Notes under the pieces: model-generated | Databases searched by the model: none | The model's input: only the letters and a program-made list of their open reading frames with translations | What the model was told of the DNA's origin: nothing | Made by a program: the position numbers and the translations under genes | Shown here: positions 43,251 to 51,828 of the stretch, in pieces | Layout of the letters: the number at the start of each line of letters is the position of its first letter | Numbering within the stretch: the stretch's first letter is position 1 | Assembly: GCF_002735705.1 (NCBI RefSeq) | Contig: NZ_PDZL01000028.1 | Coordinates: forward strand, 1 to 57,585 | Reading direction: 5' to 3' | DNA: 57,585 nt | Source: Janthinobacterium sp. BJB426 | GTDB lineage: Bacteria; Pseudomonadota; Gammaproteobacteria; Burkholderiales; Burkholderiaceae_D

Positions 43251-44111
43251 TTGTTAGTCATAATCGGATACATCATCGTCTGCGCCTCGGTCTTTGGCGG
43301 CTTCGCGCTGGCCGGCGGCCATCTGGCGGCGCTGTTCCAGCCGCTGGAGTTGCTGATGATCGGCGGCGCCGCCCTGGGCGCCTTCCTTGTTGGTAACAAT
43401 AACAAGGCCATCAAGGCGACGATCGCCGCCTTGCCCAGCTTGTTCAAGGGTTCGCGCTATACCAAAGAGCTGTACATGGAACTGATGTCGCTGCTGTTCG
43501 AAGTGCTCAGCAAGGTGCGCAAGGAAGGCTTGATGTCGATCGAAGGCGATATCGACAAGCCCGAGGAAAGTCCGCTGTTTTCCAAGTATCCGGCCGTGCT
43601 GGCCGACCACCACATCGTTGAATTCATGACCGATTACCTGCGCTTGATGGTATCGGGCAACATGGATGCGTTCCAGATCGAAAACCTGATGGACAACGAA
43701 ATCGAGACGCACCATCACGAAGGCGCCGTGCCGGCCCACGTGATCGCCAAGGTGGGCGATGGCTTGCCCGCTTTCGGTATCGTCGCCGCCGTCATGGGCG
43801 TGGTGCACACGATGGAATCGGTGGGCATTCCGCCGGCCGAGCTGGGCATGCTGATCGCGCACGCGCTGGTCGGTACCTTCCTCGGCATCTTGCTGGCGTA
43901 TGGTTTCGTCGGTCCGCTGGCCAGCCTGCTGGAACAGAAGCTGGAAGAGTCGAGCAAGATGTTCCAATGCGTGAAAGTGACCCTGCTGGCCAGCCTGAAC
44001 GGCTATGCGCCGGCGCTGGCCGTGGAGTTCGGCCGCAAGGTGCTGTTCTCGACCGAGCGCCCGACGTTCAATGAGCTGGAAGACCACATCAAGAAATCGA
44101 AAACGAAGTAA
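43251..44111 (+). CDS. motA: Flagellar motor stator protein MotA
   Basis: A 286-residue stator subunit with four membrane helices. It starts LVIIGYIIVCASVFGGFALA, closely like E. coli MotA (MLILLGYLVV). GDGLPAFGIVAAVMGVVHTM and HALVGTFLGILLAYGFVGPL include the conserved proline region of the ion channel. TTG 43251 is the start, because alignment to the family begins exactly there and GGGAG lies 9 bases upstream. MotA forms the proton channel with MotB. The 219-bp upstream gap probably holds the FlhDC-dependent class-2 promoter, which I could not pinpoint. Confidence 0.96.
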   Translation: MLVIIGYIIVCASVFGGFALAGGHLAALFQPLELLMIGGAALGAFLVGNNNKAIKATIAALPSLFKGSRYTKELYMELMSLLFEVLSKVRKEGLMSIEGDIDKPEESPLFSKYPAVLADHHIVEFMTDYLRLMVSGNMDAFQIENLMDNEIETHHHEGAVPAHVIAKVGDGLPAFGIVAAVMGVVHTMESVGIPPAELGMLIAHALVGTFLGILLAYGFVGPLASLLEQKLEESSKMFQCVKVTLLASLNGYAPALAVEFGRKVLFSTERPTFNELEDHIKKSKTK

Positions 44112-44169
44112 GCAGTGAATATACGCCTGGACACCATGAGTCATTTGCAGCACACGGAAGGGGGACGCC

Positions 44170-45147
44170 ATGGCCGATGAAGGCATGCGCCCGATTATCG
44201 TCAAGCGTATCAAGAAGACGGCTGGCGGACACCATGGCGGGGCGTGGAAAATCGCCTACGCCGACTTTGTCACGGCCATGATGGCCTTCTTCCTGCTGAT
44301 GTGGCTGCTGGGTTCCACCTCGAAGGGCGACTTGAACGGCATTTCCGAATTCTTCAAGACACCCCTGAAAGTGGCGATGGCGGGCGGTTCCGGCAGCGGC
44401 GAGAGCAATTCCGTGATCCAGGGCGGCGGGCAGGACTTGTCGCGCCAGGATGGACAAGTGCGCAAGGCGCAGGAAGAGCAGCAGCGCAAGTCGTTCGACC
44501 TCAATTCTGCCAAGGCCGCGCTCGAACGCGAGGAAGGCAAGCGCCTGCAGGCGCTCAAGGCGCGCATCGAAGCGACCATCGACGCCAATCCCCTGCTGAA
44601 AAAATACAAGAACCAGTTGCTGCTCGATATCACCAGCGAAGGCTTGCGCATCCAGATCGTCGACGAGCAGAACCGTCCGATGTTTGCGCTTGCCAATGCG
44701 AATCTGCAACCGTACACCAAGGAAATCCTGCACGCCATCGGCTCGGTCCTCAATGAAGTGCCGAACCGCATCGGCCTGTCCGGGCATACGGATTCGACGC
44801 CCTACATGAGCGATGCCGGCTACAGCAACTGGGAACTCTCGGCCGACCGCGCGAATGCGTCGCGGCGCGAACTGGTGATTGGCGGCATGAAGGAAGAGAA
44901 AGTATTGCGCGTGGTGGGACTGGGTTCGGCCGCCCACCTGGACAAGCTCGACCCCTTCAATCCGATCAACCGGCGCATCAGCATCATCGTCATGAACAAA
45001 CGCACGGAAGAAAATGTCCTGCGCGATGGTTCGGCGATCGAGCTGCCGGTGACCGATGCCGCTTCCGCCGCAGTCGCTTCAGGGCTGGCGGCCGGTGCGC
45101 CGCCCGCGGCGGCGCCAGCCCCCAGCCCGGTAGCGGCGAAAAAATAA
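44170..45147 (+). CDS. motB: Flagellar motor stator protein MotB
   Basis: A 325-residue stator protein. The single membrane helix follows KIAYADFVTAMMAFFLLMWL, with the channel aspartate at residue 32 as in E. coli. The C-terminal OmpA-like peptidoglycan-binding domain shows RIGLSGHTDSTPY and ELSADRANASRREL, then PINRRISIIV. The tail is Ala/Pro-rich. AAGGGGGA precedes the ATG. It anchors MotA to the wall. Confidence 0.97.
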   Translation: MADEGMRPIIVKRIKKTAGGHHGGAWKIAYADFVTAMMAFFLLMWLLGSTSKGDLNGISEFFKTPLKVAMAGGSGSGESNSVIQGGGQDLSRQDGQVRKAQEEQQRKSFDLNSAKAALEREEGKRLQALKARIEATIDANPLLKKYKNQLLLDITSEGLRIQIVDEQNRPMFALANANLQPYTKEILHAIGSVLNEVPNRIGLSGHTDSTPYMSDAGYSNWELSADRANASRRELVIGGMKEEKVLRVVGLGSAAHLDKLDPFNPINRRISIIVMNKRTEENVLRDGSAIELPVTDAASAAVASGLAAGAPPAAAPAPSPVAAKK

Positions 45148-45193
45148 CACGCAAGGCTGTCGACGCGTGGTGTATTGAAACAATGAGACCTTT

Positions 45194-45742
45194 ATGACAA
45201 GAAAGAAAATACTTGGCTCGCATGTAAAGCGCCTGCTGTCTGGCGTGTCGGACCATGGCCGCAAGCACTTGACGGAGGTGGAAACCGACCTGGTGCAGAC
45301 CGGCATCTTGCTGGAAGAGGCGATCGAGAAGCTGTCCTTCAATTTCATGGCGATACACGCAGCCGTCGCTGCGCAGCAAGACACCATCGCCCTGCTGCTC
45401 GACGGCGGTATTCCGGCCGAGCAGCAGCGCGAAAAACTGCTGGCGTTGCAGGAGGAGGTGGGGGGCTACGTGAATGCCGCCATCACCAGCCTGCAGTTCC
45501 AGGACATGACCAGCCAGCTGATCGAGCGCACCTTGAAGCGCGTGACGGGCTTGCGCGAGTTCCTCGGGACCTTGGGCGAGCATGGCGCGGAGATGTTGCC
45601 GGAGAGCGACAATGAAGAAATTGTCGCCTTGCTGGGGCGGGTCAGCATGGCGCTGGCGATTCAAAGCCTGGAGTTGCGCAGCGTGCTGCGCAAGGCTGTC
45701 AGTCAACAGCATTTGGAAAGTGGCGACATCGAGCTGTTCTAG
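45194..45742 (+). CDS. CheZ-like chemotaxis protein with DxxxQ motif
   Basis: A 182-residue, largely helical protein between motB and cheY. Its centre reads LQFQDMTSQLIERTLKRV, which lines up with the catalytic stretch of CheZ (in E. coli, QDLTGQ with Asp143 and Gln147). Here the pair is Asp104 and Gln108, preserving the DxxxQ spacing needed for phosphatase chemistry. CheZ dephosphorylates CheY-P. Length (about 214 in E. coli) and helical character fit a shortened or divergent CheZ. The C-terminus GDIELF resembles the CheD terminus below. No other cheZ is in the window. The assignment is motif-based. Confidence 0.6.
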   Translation: MTRKKILGSHVKRLLSGVSDHGRKHLTEVETDLVQTGILLEEAIEKLSFNFMAIHAAVAAQQDTIALLLDGGIPAEQQREKLLALQEEVGGYVNAAITSLQFQDMTSQLIERTLKRVTGLREFLGTLGEHGAEMLPESDNEEIVALLGRVSMALAIQSLELRSVLRKAVSQQHLESGDIELF

Positions 45743-45825
45743 CATGCCAGTGTGGAACGCTTGTGGTTGCATGGATTGATTAATCAAATACTCGGGCAGG
45801 ATGCCCGGAATAAGTGGGAGCAAAG

Positions 45826-46191
45826 ATGGCCAAAACGATACTTGCAGTGGACGATTCCAGCTCATTGCGCCAGATGGTGGCGTTCAGCCTGAAAGCCGCC
45901 GGTTACCAGGTGGTGGAGGCCGTCGACGGCCAGGACGGACTGGAAAAAGCCAAGCTGCAAACCGTGGACCTGGTCTTGACGGACCAGAACATGCCGCGCA
46001 TGGATGGCCTGGAGCTGATCAAGCTGCTGCGCGAGCTGCCGACCTACCAGAAGGTGCCCATCCTGATGCTGACGACGGAGTCGTCGGACGAGATGAAATC
46101 GAAGGGACGTGCCGCCGGCGCCAATGGCTGGCTGGTCAAGCCGTTCGATCCGCAACGCCTGATCGAAGTGGTCAAGAAGGTGATCGGCTGA
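45826..46191 (+). CDS. Chemotaxis response regulator CheY (copy 1)
   Basis: A 121-residue single receiver domain. VDDSSSLR gives the acid pocket, Asp53 in LVLTDQNMPRMDG is the phosphorylation site, and MLTTESS and WLVKPF provide the switch threonine and lysine. The start is ATG 45826, 5 bases after GGGAG; an in-frame GTG at 45814 is less likely. This CheY-like protein is encoded directly before cheA, the common position of the first of two CheY genes in Burkholderiales. It may act as a phosphate sink or in motor control. Confidence 0.93.
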   Translation: MAKTILAVDDSSSLRQMVAFSLKAAGYQVVEAVDGQDGLEKAKLQTVDLVLTDQNMPRMDGLELIKLLRELPTYQKVPILMLTTESSDEMKSKGRAAGANGWLVKPFDPQRLIEVVKKVIG

Positions 46192-46234
46192 TGCCAGCCG
46201 CGCAGCACAACGATGCAATTGACGGAGTCACCCT

Positions 46235-48436
46235 ATGACCATCGATATTAGCCAGTTTTTTCAGGTCTTTTTCGATGAGGCCGAAGAACTGCTGGCTGAA
46301 AAAGAACGGCTGCTGCTGGCCGTTGATATTGCGGCGCCCGACGCCGAAGACCTGAATGCCATTTTCCGCACCGCCCATTCGATCAAGGGCGGCGCATCGA
46401 CGTTCGGCCTCTCCGACATGAGCGAGGTGACGCACATCCTCGAGTCGCTGCTCGACCGCATCCGCCAGGGCCAGATGGCCCTGACGGCGGAACATGTCGA
46501 CGCCTTTTTGGCGGCCAAGGATATCCTCAAGATGCAGCTCGACGGCCATCGTCTGGGCAGCGCCGTCGATCAGGATGCCGTGGCCAATGTGCGCATGATG
46601 CTGCAGTCGTTCTCGCAGGACGTGCCCGTGGCCGCGCTTACACCCGTCGCGCCAGCCTTCCATACGGCGGAAAAGGCCGCCGTCAGCCATGCCGGCGGCC
46701 ATCGCATCCGCCTGGAGCTGCCGGCCATGGAGCCGCGCGAAGTCGAGGCGCTGGCGGCCGAACTGGGCTTGCTCGGTGACGTCGTCGTGTCCGCCTTGCC
46801 CGACGCGCGCAAGGTGCTGGAAGTGACGACGCATGAAAGCCTGGACGATATCCTGGCCATCTGCTCGTTCGTGCTCAATCCGGACGACATGGTGATCACG
46901 CAGGCGCCGCCACTGGCGCCAGGCGAAGCCGAAGCGGCCCGCGCGGCGCAGGAAAAAGCGCAAGGTTACGGTTTCTTCGACCCGCTGCCAGGCACGCCAG
47001 GCGCGCAGGGCGCGGCGGATCCCGGCTATGGCTTCTTCCAGCCGCTCGAGGACATCCGCGCCGCCGCCGGCGTGCAGAACGATACCGAACAGGGCTACGG
47101 CTTCTTCCAGCCGCTCGAACAGATTCGCGCCGACGCGGCCAGGGCGGGCAACGCCAGCGCTGCCGCTGCGCCGGCCGTGGCCAGCGCCGTGGCCGAAGCG
47201 GAGCAGGAAAAGAAACCGGCCAAGAAAGAGGGCGACAAGGCCGGCGCCGAGTCGTCGTCGATCCGCGTCTCGATCGAGAAAGTCGACCAGCTGATCAACC
47301 TGGTGGGCGAACTGGTGATCACGCAGGCGATGATCGAGCAGCGCGCCAGCGCGCTCGACCCGATGCTGCATGAAAAACTGCTCGACAGCGTCAGCCATCT
47401 GACGCGCAACACGCGCGACTTGCAGGAAGCGGTGATGTCGATCCGCATGATGCCGATGGATTTCGTCTTTTCGCGCTTCCCGCGCATGGTGCGCGACCTG
47501 GCGACGAAACTGGGCAAGAAGGTCGACTTCATCACGAATGGCGCCGCCACGGAACTGGACAAGGGCCTCATCGAGCGCATCGTCGATCCGCTTACGCACC
47601 TGGTGCGCAACAGCATCGACCATGGCGTGGAAATGCCGGCTGCCCGCGTGGCCGCCGGCAAGACCGAAGCTGGCCGCTTGTTCCTCTCGGCCAGCCACCA
47701 GGGCGGCAACATCATCATCGAAGTATCCGATGATGGCGCTGGATTGAACCGCGAGCGTATCCTGGCCAAGGCCGCGCAGCAGGGCCTGGACGTGTCCGAG
47801 ACGATGAGCGACGCCGACGTGTGGCAGCTGATTTTCGCGCCCGGTTTTTCCACCGCCGAAGCGGTCACCGACGTGTCGGGCCGCGGCGTGGGCATGGATG
47901 TCGTCAAGCGCAATATCAGCGCCATGGGCGGCGTCGTCGACATCCGTTCGGCCAAGGGCTTCGGCACGACGATTTCGATCTCGCTGCCGCTGACCCTGGC
48001 CATCCTCGATGGCATGTCGATCCGCGTCGGCGACGAAGTGTATATTTTACCGCTGGGCTTTGTCATCGAATCCCTGCAGCCAGCCGTTGAGGATATCAAG
48101 GACATCAGTGGCAAGGGGCAGGTGGTGAAAGTGCGCGGCGAATACCTGCCTTTGATCCCGCTGTACCAGATGTTCGACATCGCGCCGCGCTTTACCAGTC
48201 CCTCGGAAGGCATCTGCGTGATCCTCGAGACGGAAGGGCGCAAGGCGGCCCTGTTTGTCGACGACCTGGTGGGACAGCAGCAAGTCGTGGTGAAAAACCT
48301 CGAATCGAATTACCGCAAGGTGGTGGGCATTTCCGGCGCCACCATCCTGGGCGATGGCGGCGTGTCGCTGATTCTCGATGTCGCCGCCCTGATCCGTTCC
48401 TCTCGCCAGCTGGCCGACGAGTCCATTTTTTCGTAA
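46235..48436 (+). CDS. cheA: Chemotaxis histidine kinase CheA
   Basis: A 733-residue CheA. P1 carries the phospho-histidine His48 in FRTAHSIKGGASTFGL. A P2-like region covers about 155-225. The linker has three GYGFF(D/Q)PL repeats (residues 244-294). P3 dimerisation (SSIRVSIEKVDQLINLVGEL) is next, then the ATPase with HLVRNSIDHGVE and a G2-box region SGRGVGMDVVKRNI. The CheW-like P5 domain ends VAALIRSSRQLADE. It phosphorylates CheY and CheB under MCP control. Located 43 bp after cheY. Confidence 0.97.
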   Translation: MTIDISQFFQVFFDEAEELLAEKERLLLAVDIAAPDAEDLNAIFRTAHSIKGGASTFGLSDMSEVTHILESLLDRIRQGQMALTAEHVDAFLAAKDILKMQLDGHRLGSAVDQDAVANVRMMLQSFSQDVPVAALTPVAPAFHTAEKAAVSHAGGHRIRLELPAMEPREVEALAAELGLLGDVVVSALPDARKVLEVTTHESLDDILAICSFVLNPDDMVITQAPPLAPGEAEAARAAQEKAQGYGFFDPLPGTPGAQGAADPGYGFFQPLEDIRAAAGVQNDTEQGYGFFQPLEQIRADAARAGNASAAAAPAVASAVAEAEQEKKPAKKEGDKAGAESSSIRVSIEKVDQLINLVGELVITQAMIEQRASALDPMLHEKLLDSVSHLTRNTRDLQEAVMSIRMMPMDFVFSRFPRMVRDLATKLGKKVDFITNGAATELDKGLIERIVDPLTHLVRNSIDHGVEMPAARVAAGKTEAGRLFLSASHQGGNIIIEVSDDGAGLNRERILAKAAQQGLDVSETMSDADVWQLIFAPGFSTAEAVTDVSGRGVGMDVVKRNISAMGGVVDIRSAKGFGTTISISLPLTLAILDGMSIRVGDEVYILPLGFVIESLQPAVEDIKDISGKGQVVKVRGEYLPLIPLYQMFDIAPRFTSPSEGICVILETEGRKAALFVDDLVGQQQVVVKNLESNYRKVVGISGATILGDGGVSLILDVAALIRSSRQLADESIFS
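46964..47116 (+). repeat. Threefold GYGFF(D/Q)PL repeat in the CheA linker
   Basis: GYGFFDPL (residues 244-251), GYGFFQPL (264-271) and GYGFFQPL (287-294) within an Ala/Glu-rich linker. The last two copies are followed by near-identical LEDIRAAA and LEQIRADAA. The copies are 20 and 23 residues apart, and the aromatic core is invariant. Confidence 0.9.
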
Positions 48437-48466
48437 TACCGATAGATAAAGATAGGAAAACGCACC

Positions 48467-48973
48467 ATGTCAGATACTCAACAAACATCCGGAAGCAATG
48501 CGGGCGACGGCAAGGACATCGCCGGCCGTGAATTCCTGGCCTTCACCCTGGGCTCCGAAGAGTACGGCATCGATATCCTGAAGGTCCAGGAAATCCGCGG
48601 TTACGAAGCGGTTACCCGCATCGCCAATGCGCCTGAATTCATCAAGGGCGTGATCAACCTGCGCGGCATCATCATCCCCGTGGTCGACATGCGCATCAAG
48701 TTCAACCTGGGCACGCCCGTGTACGACCAGTTCACGGTGGTGATCATCCTGAACATCGGCGGTCGCATCGTCGGCATGGTGGTCGACAGCGTTTCCGACG
48801 TCACCACCCTGACGCCGGAGCAGGTCAAACCGGCGCCGGAAATGGGCACCGCCTTCTCGACCGACTACATGATCGGCCTGGGCACCATCGACGAGCGCAT
48901 GCTGATCCTGGTCGACATCGACAAGCTGATGTCGAGCAGCGAGATGGGCCTGATCGACAAGCTGGCGGCGTAA
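48467..48973 (+). CDS. cheW: Chemotaxis coupling protein CheW
   Basis: A 168-residue CheW. It has REFLAFTLGSEEYGIDILKV, IRGYEAVTRIANAPEFIKGV, NLRGIIIPVVDMRIKF and VVDSVSDV, the standard coupling-protein motifs, with a short Ser/Gly-rich N-terminus. It links receptors to CheA. GATAGGAAAA lies upstream. It is followed by hairpins that probably attenuate transcription before the receptor gene. Confidence 0.97.
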   Translation: MSDTQQTSGSNAGDGKDIAGREFLAFTLGSEEYGIDILKVQEIRGYEAVTRIANAPEFIKGVINLRGIIIPVVDMRIKFNLGTPVYDQFTVVIILNIGGRIVGMVVDSVSDVTTLTPEQVKPAPEMGTAFSTDYMIGLGTIDERMLILVDIDKLMSSSEMGLIDKLAA

Positions 48974-48983
48974 GCGGCAGCAA

Positions 48984-49009
48984 GGCGGCGCCCGGTGCGC
49001 CGCCGTTTT
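48984..49009 (+). terminator. Hairpin with short T-run after cheW
   Basis: GGCGGCGC (48984-48991), loop CCGGT, GCGCCGCC (48997-49004), then GTTTT. It could terminate or attenuate the motA-cheW transcript. Confidence 0.65.
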
Positions 49010-49101
49010 GGCACGCAAAGAATCACTACAGATATGCATGTACCGGCGCGGGCAGAGGCGCGCCGGCAGGCTGCAAGGTCCGTCAGAGACCAGGCCACAA
49101 C

Positions 49102-49130
49102 ACGGCGCCGTCCGGTTGAACGGGCGCCGT
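49102..49130. repeat. Second hairpin in the leader of the chemoreceptor gene
   Basis: ACGGCGCC (49102-49109) pairs with GGCGCCGT (49123-49130). It lies 23 bp before the receptor start ATG. Both this stem and the preceding one use a GGCGC core. A regulatory role is inferred. Confidence 0.5.
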
Positions 49131-49153
49131 TCACATAAATATTGGAGACTGTA

Positions 49154-50875
49154 ATGAGTTTGCGCGATTTCAAGATAGGCACCCGGCTGGGGATAGGTTT
49201 TGGCAGCATCCTCGCCATCCTGGTGGTAGTGATCGTTTCGGCGAATGCACTGAATTACCGTAACAAGGCCCAGTTGCTCACGGGCCTGGAACTGGCAAGC
49301 GAAAAGAATACGCAGGCGTCGCTGATGAAAAGCGCGATGCTGGAAACCGGTATCGCCATGCGCAATATCGGCCTGCAGGGCGATGTGGGCCTGATGCAGG
49401 TGGAGGAGGGCAAGGTGCGCGAGCAGCGCAAGCTGTACGACGGCGCGCGCGGCAAGCTGGCCAGCCTGGGCCTGTCCGAGGGCGAGAAGGCGCTGCTGGC
49501 CAATATCGCCAAGGTCGACGGCGATGTCGATGCGGCCTTCAAGGAAGCGATGGGGCAGGTGCTGGCGTTTAACAGCGAGGGTGCGGCGAAGGTGATTGCC
49601 ACCCGCATCGACCCCTTGAACAAGAAGACCCTGGCCGATATCAACAAGCTGCTCGACTTGCAGCATGTGGCGCAGCAAAGCTTCATGGACGACTCGCTGG
49701 CGGCCGATGCGCGCCTGATGACGGTATTGTTCATCCTGGGCGGCGCGGCGGTGGCGATCGGCGCCTGGTGCGCCATCTTCATCACGCGCTCGATCACGGT
49801 GCCGCTGTCGGGCGCCCTGGCCGTGGCGCAGAAAGTGGCGGCCGGCGAGCTGACGTCGCGCGTGGTGGTCGAAGGCAAGGATGAAACGAGCGCCTTGCAG
49901 CAGGCGCTCAAGGACATGAACGAGAGCCTGGTGCAGACGGTCAGCGACGTGCGTAATGGGACGGACACGATTACCGTGGCGTCGCGCGAGATCGCCAGCG
50001 GCAATGCGGACCTGTCGGCGCGCACGGAAACGCAGGCCAGTTCGCTCGAAGAGACGGCATCGTCAATGGAAGAACTGACGTCGACCGTGAAGCAGAACGC
50101 GGACAACGCGCGCCAGGCCAACCAGTTGGCCGTGTCGGCGTCCTCGGTGGCGGAGCAGGGCGGCAAGGTGGTGGCGCAAGTGGTCGATACCATGGGCTCC
50201 ATCAAGGACAGTTCGCGCAAGATCGTCGATATTATCGGCGTCATCGACGGCATCGCGTTCCAGACGAATATCCTGGCCTTGAATGCGGCCGTCGAGGCGG
50301 CGCGCGCAGGCGAGCAGGGACGCGGTTTTGCGGTGGTGGCGTCGGAAGTGCGCAATCTGGCGCAACGCTCCGCTGGCGCAGCGAAAGAGATCAAGGGCCT
50401 GATCGGCGACTCGGTCGACAAGGTCGATGCCGGCAGCCGCCTGGTGGACGAGGCGGGGCAGACCATGGGCCTGATCGTCACGTCGATCCGGCAGGTGGCC
50501 GACATCATGGGCGAAATCACGGCGGCAACGCAGGAACAGAGCCATGGCATCGAGGAAGTGAACCAGGCCATCGCGCAGATGGACCAGATGACGCAGCAGA
50601 ACGCGGCGCTGGTCGAGGAAGCGGCAGCGGCGGCCGAAAGCATGCAGGACCAGGCGCAGAAACTGGCCGATGCCGTCAGCATCTTCAAGCTCGATGGCGA
50701 GAGCGCGGCGCCGGCGGCCATGCCCGTACCCGCGCCAGTAGTCAAGGCGGCGGCACGGCCGGCGCCGAGTGTGGCGGCAACTACACGGCGGTTGGCAAAG
50801 ACGGCGCAAGCCGGCACGCCACCGCCCGCGAAAAAGCTGGCGGCGGCCGGCGGCGACGATTGGGAAGAGTTCTGA
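49154..50875 (+). CDS. tsr: Methyl-accepting chemotaxis protein with C-terminal CheR tether
   Basis: A 573-residue transmembrane receptor. TM1 is near residues 15-35 (GFGSILAILVVVIVSANAL), a four-helix-bundle periplasmic domain follows, TM2 is near residue 195 (FILGGAAVAIGAWCAIFI), then HAMP and the signalling domain with tip DGIAFQTNILALNAAVEAA. The protein ends DDWEEF, giving the pentapeptide DWEEF at the very C-terminus, like the NWETF CheR tether. The ligand is not evident. ATG 49154 has GGAG 6 bases upstream; a TTG at 49142 is not favoured. The tsr-type name is based on position and architecture only. Confidence 0.9.
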   Translation: MSLRDFKIGTRLGIGFGSILAILVVVIVSANALNYRNKAQLLTGLELASEKNTQASLMKSAMLETGIAMRNIGLQGDVGLMQVEEGKVREQRKLYDGARGKLASLGLSEGEKALLANIAKVDGDVDAAFKEAMGQVLAFNSEGAAKVIATRIDPLNKKTLADINKLLDLQHVAQQSFMDDSLAADARLMTVLFILGGAAVAIGAWCAIFITRSITVPLSGALAVAQKVAAGELTSRVVVEGKDETSALQQALKDMNESLVQTVSDVRNGTDTITVASREIASGNADLSARTETQASSLEETASSMEELTSTVKQNADNARQANQLAVSASSVAEQGGKVVAQVVDTMGSIKDSSRKIVDIIGVIDGIAFQTNILALNAAVEAARAGEQGRGFAVVASEVRNLAQRSAGAAKEIKGLIGDSVDKVDAGSRLVDEAGQTMGLIVTSIRQVADIMGEITAATQEQSHGIEEVNQAIAQMDQMTQQNAALVEEAAAAAESMQDQAQKLADAVSIFKLDGESAAPAAMPVPAPVVKAAARPAPSVAATTRRLAKTAQAGTPPPAKKLAAAGGDDWEEF

Positions 50876-50946
50876 CGCCAACCCGGTCCCGCTAGTTATA
50901 CTTGCAAAGGCATTGGTCAGAGTAGTCATAGAGAGGTAAAAACAAA

Positions 50947-51819
50947 ATGCCGCAAACTAAAACGGATTCGGTCAAGGAATTTGATTTCACCGGCAAGGAC
51001 TTCGAAAGGGTCCGCGCCATGATTTACAAGCGGGCCGGCATCGCGCTGGCCGACAGCAAGCAGGAGATGGTCTACAGCCGCCTGGCGCGGCGCCTGCGCG
51101 CGACCGGCATCTCCTCGTTCGTCCGCTACCTGGACGACCTGGAAGCGGGCCGCATGGGCGACGAGTGGGAAGCGTTCACGAATGCGCTGACGACCAACCT
51201 GACGTCGTTCTTCCGCGAGGCGCATCATTTCCCGCTGCTGGCCGAGCATGTGAAAAAATTGAGCGGGCCGATCACCATCTGGTGTTCGGCCAGTTCCACC
51301 GGCGAGGAGCCGTATTCGATCGCCATGACGGTGTGCGAGGCGTTCAATACGCTCACGCCGCCGGTCACCATCATTGCCACGGACATCGACACGAACGTGC
51401 TGGCCACGGCCGCCAATGGCGTCTACAACCTGGACCGGCTCGACAAGATGCCGGCCGACCGTGCGCGGCGCTTTTTCTTGCGCGGCAAGGGCGATCGCGA
51501 AGGACAGGTGCGGGTGCGCCCGGAGCTGCGCCAGATGATCACCTTCAAGCCGCTCAACCTGCTGGCCGACAGCTGGCCATTGACGGGCCAGTTCGACGTC
51601 ATCTTTTGCCGTAACGTGATGATTTATTTTGACAAGGCGACGCAGCGCAAGATCCTGTCGCGCTTTGTGCCCTTGATGAAGCCGGATGCCTTGCTGTTTG
51701 CGGGCCATTCGGAGAATTTTCTGTACGTGTCGGATTCATTGAAGCTGCGCGGTAAAACAGTCTATGAGCTCGATCAGCCTCGGGGCGCCGCGCCCAAGGC
51801 ATCGTCGCATCGTACATGA
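50947..51819 (+). CDS. cheR: Chemotaxis protein methyltransferase CheR
   Basis: A 290-residue CheR. N-terminal helical domain (FERVRAMIYKRAGIALADSK, RRLRATGISSFVRYL), then the SAM domain with NLTSFFREAHHF, WCSASSTGEEPYSIAM, ATDIDTNVLATA and FCRNVMIYFDKATQ. It methylates receptor glutamates. Spacing downstream to cheD is 9 bp. AGAGGTAAAA precedes the ATG. Confidence 0.97.
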   Translation: MPQTKTDSVKEFDFTGKDFERVRAMIYKRAGIALADSKQEMVYSRLARRLRATGISSFVRYLDDLEAGRMGDEWEAFTNALTTNLTSFFREAHHFPLLAEHVKKLSGPITIWCSASSTGEEPYSIAMTVCEAFNTLTPPVTIIATDIDTNVLATAANGVYNLDRLDKMPADRARRFFLRGKGDREGQVRVRPELRQMITFKPLNLLADSWPLTGQFDVIFCRNVMIYFDKATQRKILSRFVPLMKPDALLFAGHSENFLYVSDSLKLRGKTVYELDQPRGAAPKASSHRT

Positions 51820-51828
51820 GAGTGAAAT

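Noticed and set aside
46172..47698. Long minus-strand open frame opposite cheA
   Set aside because: It is antisense to well-conserved CheA domains and has no recognisable domain or ribosome site.
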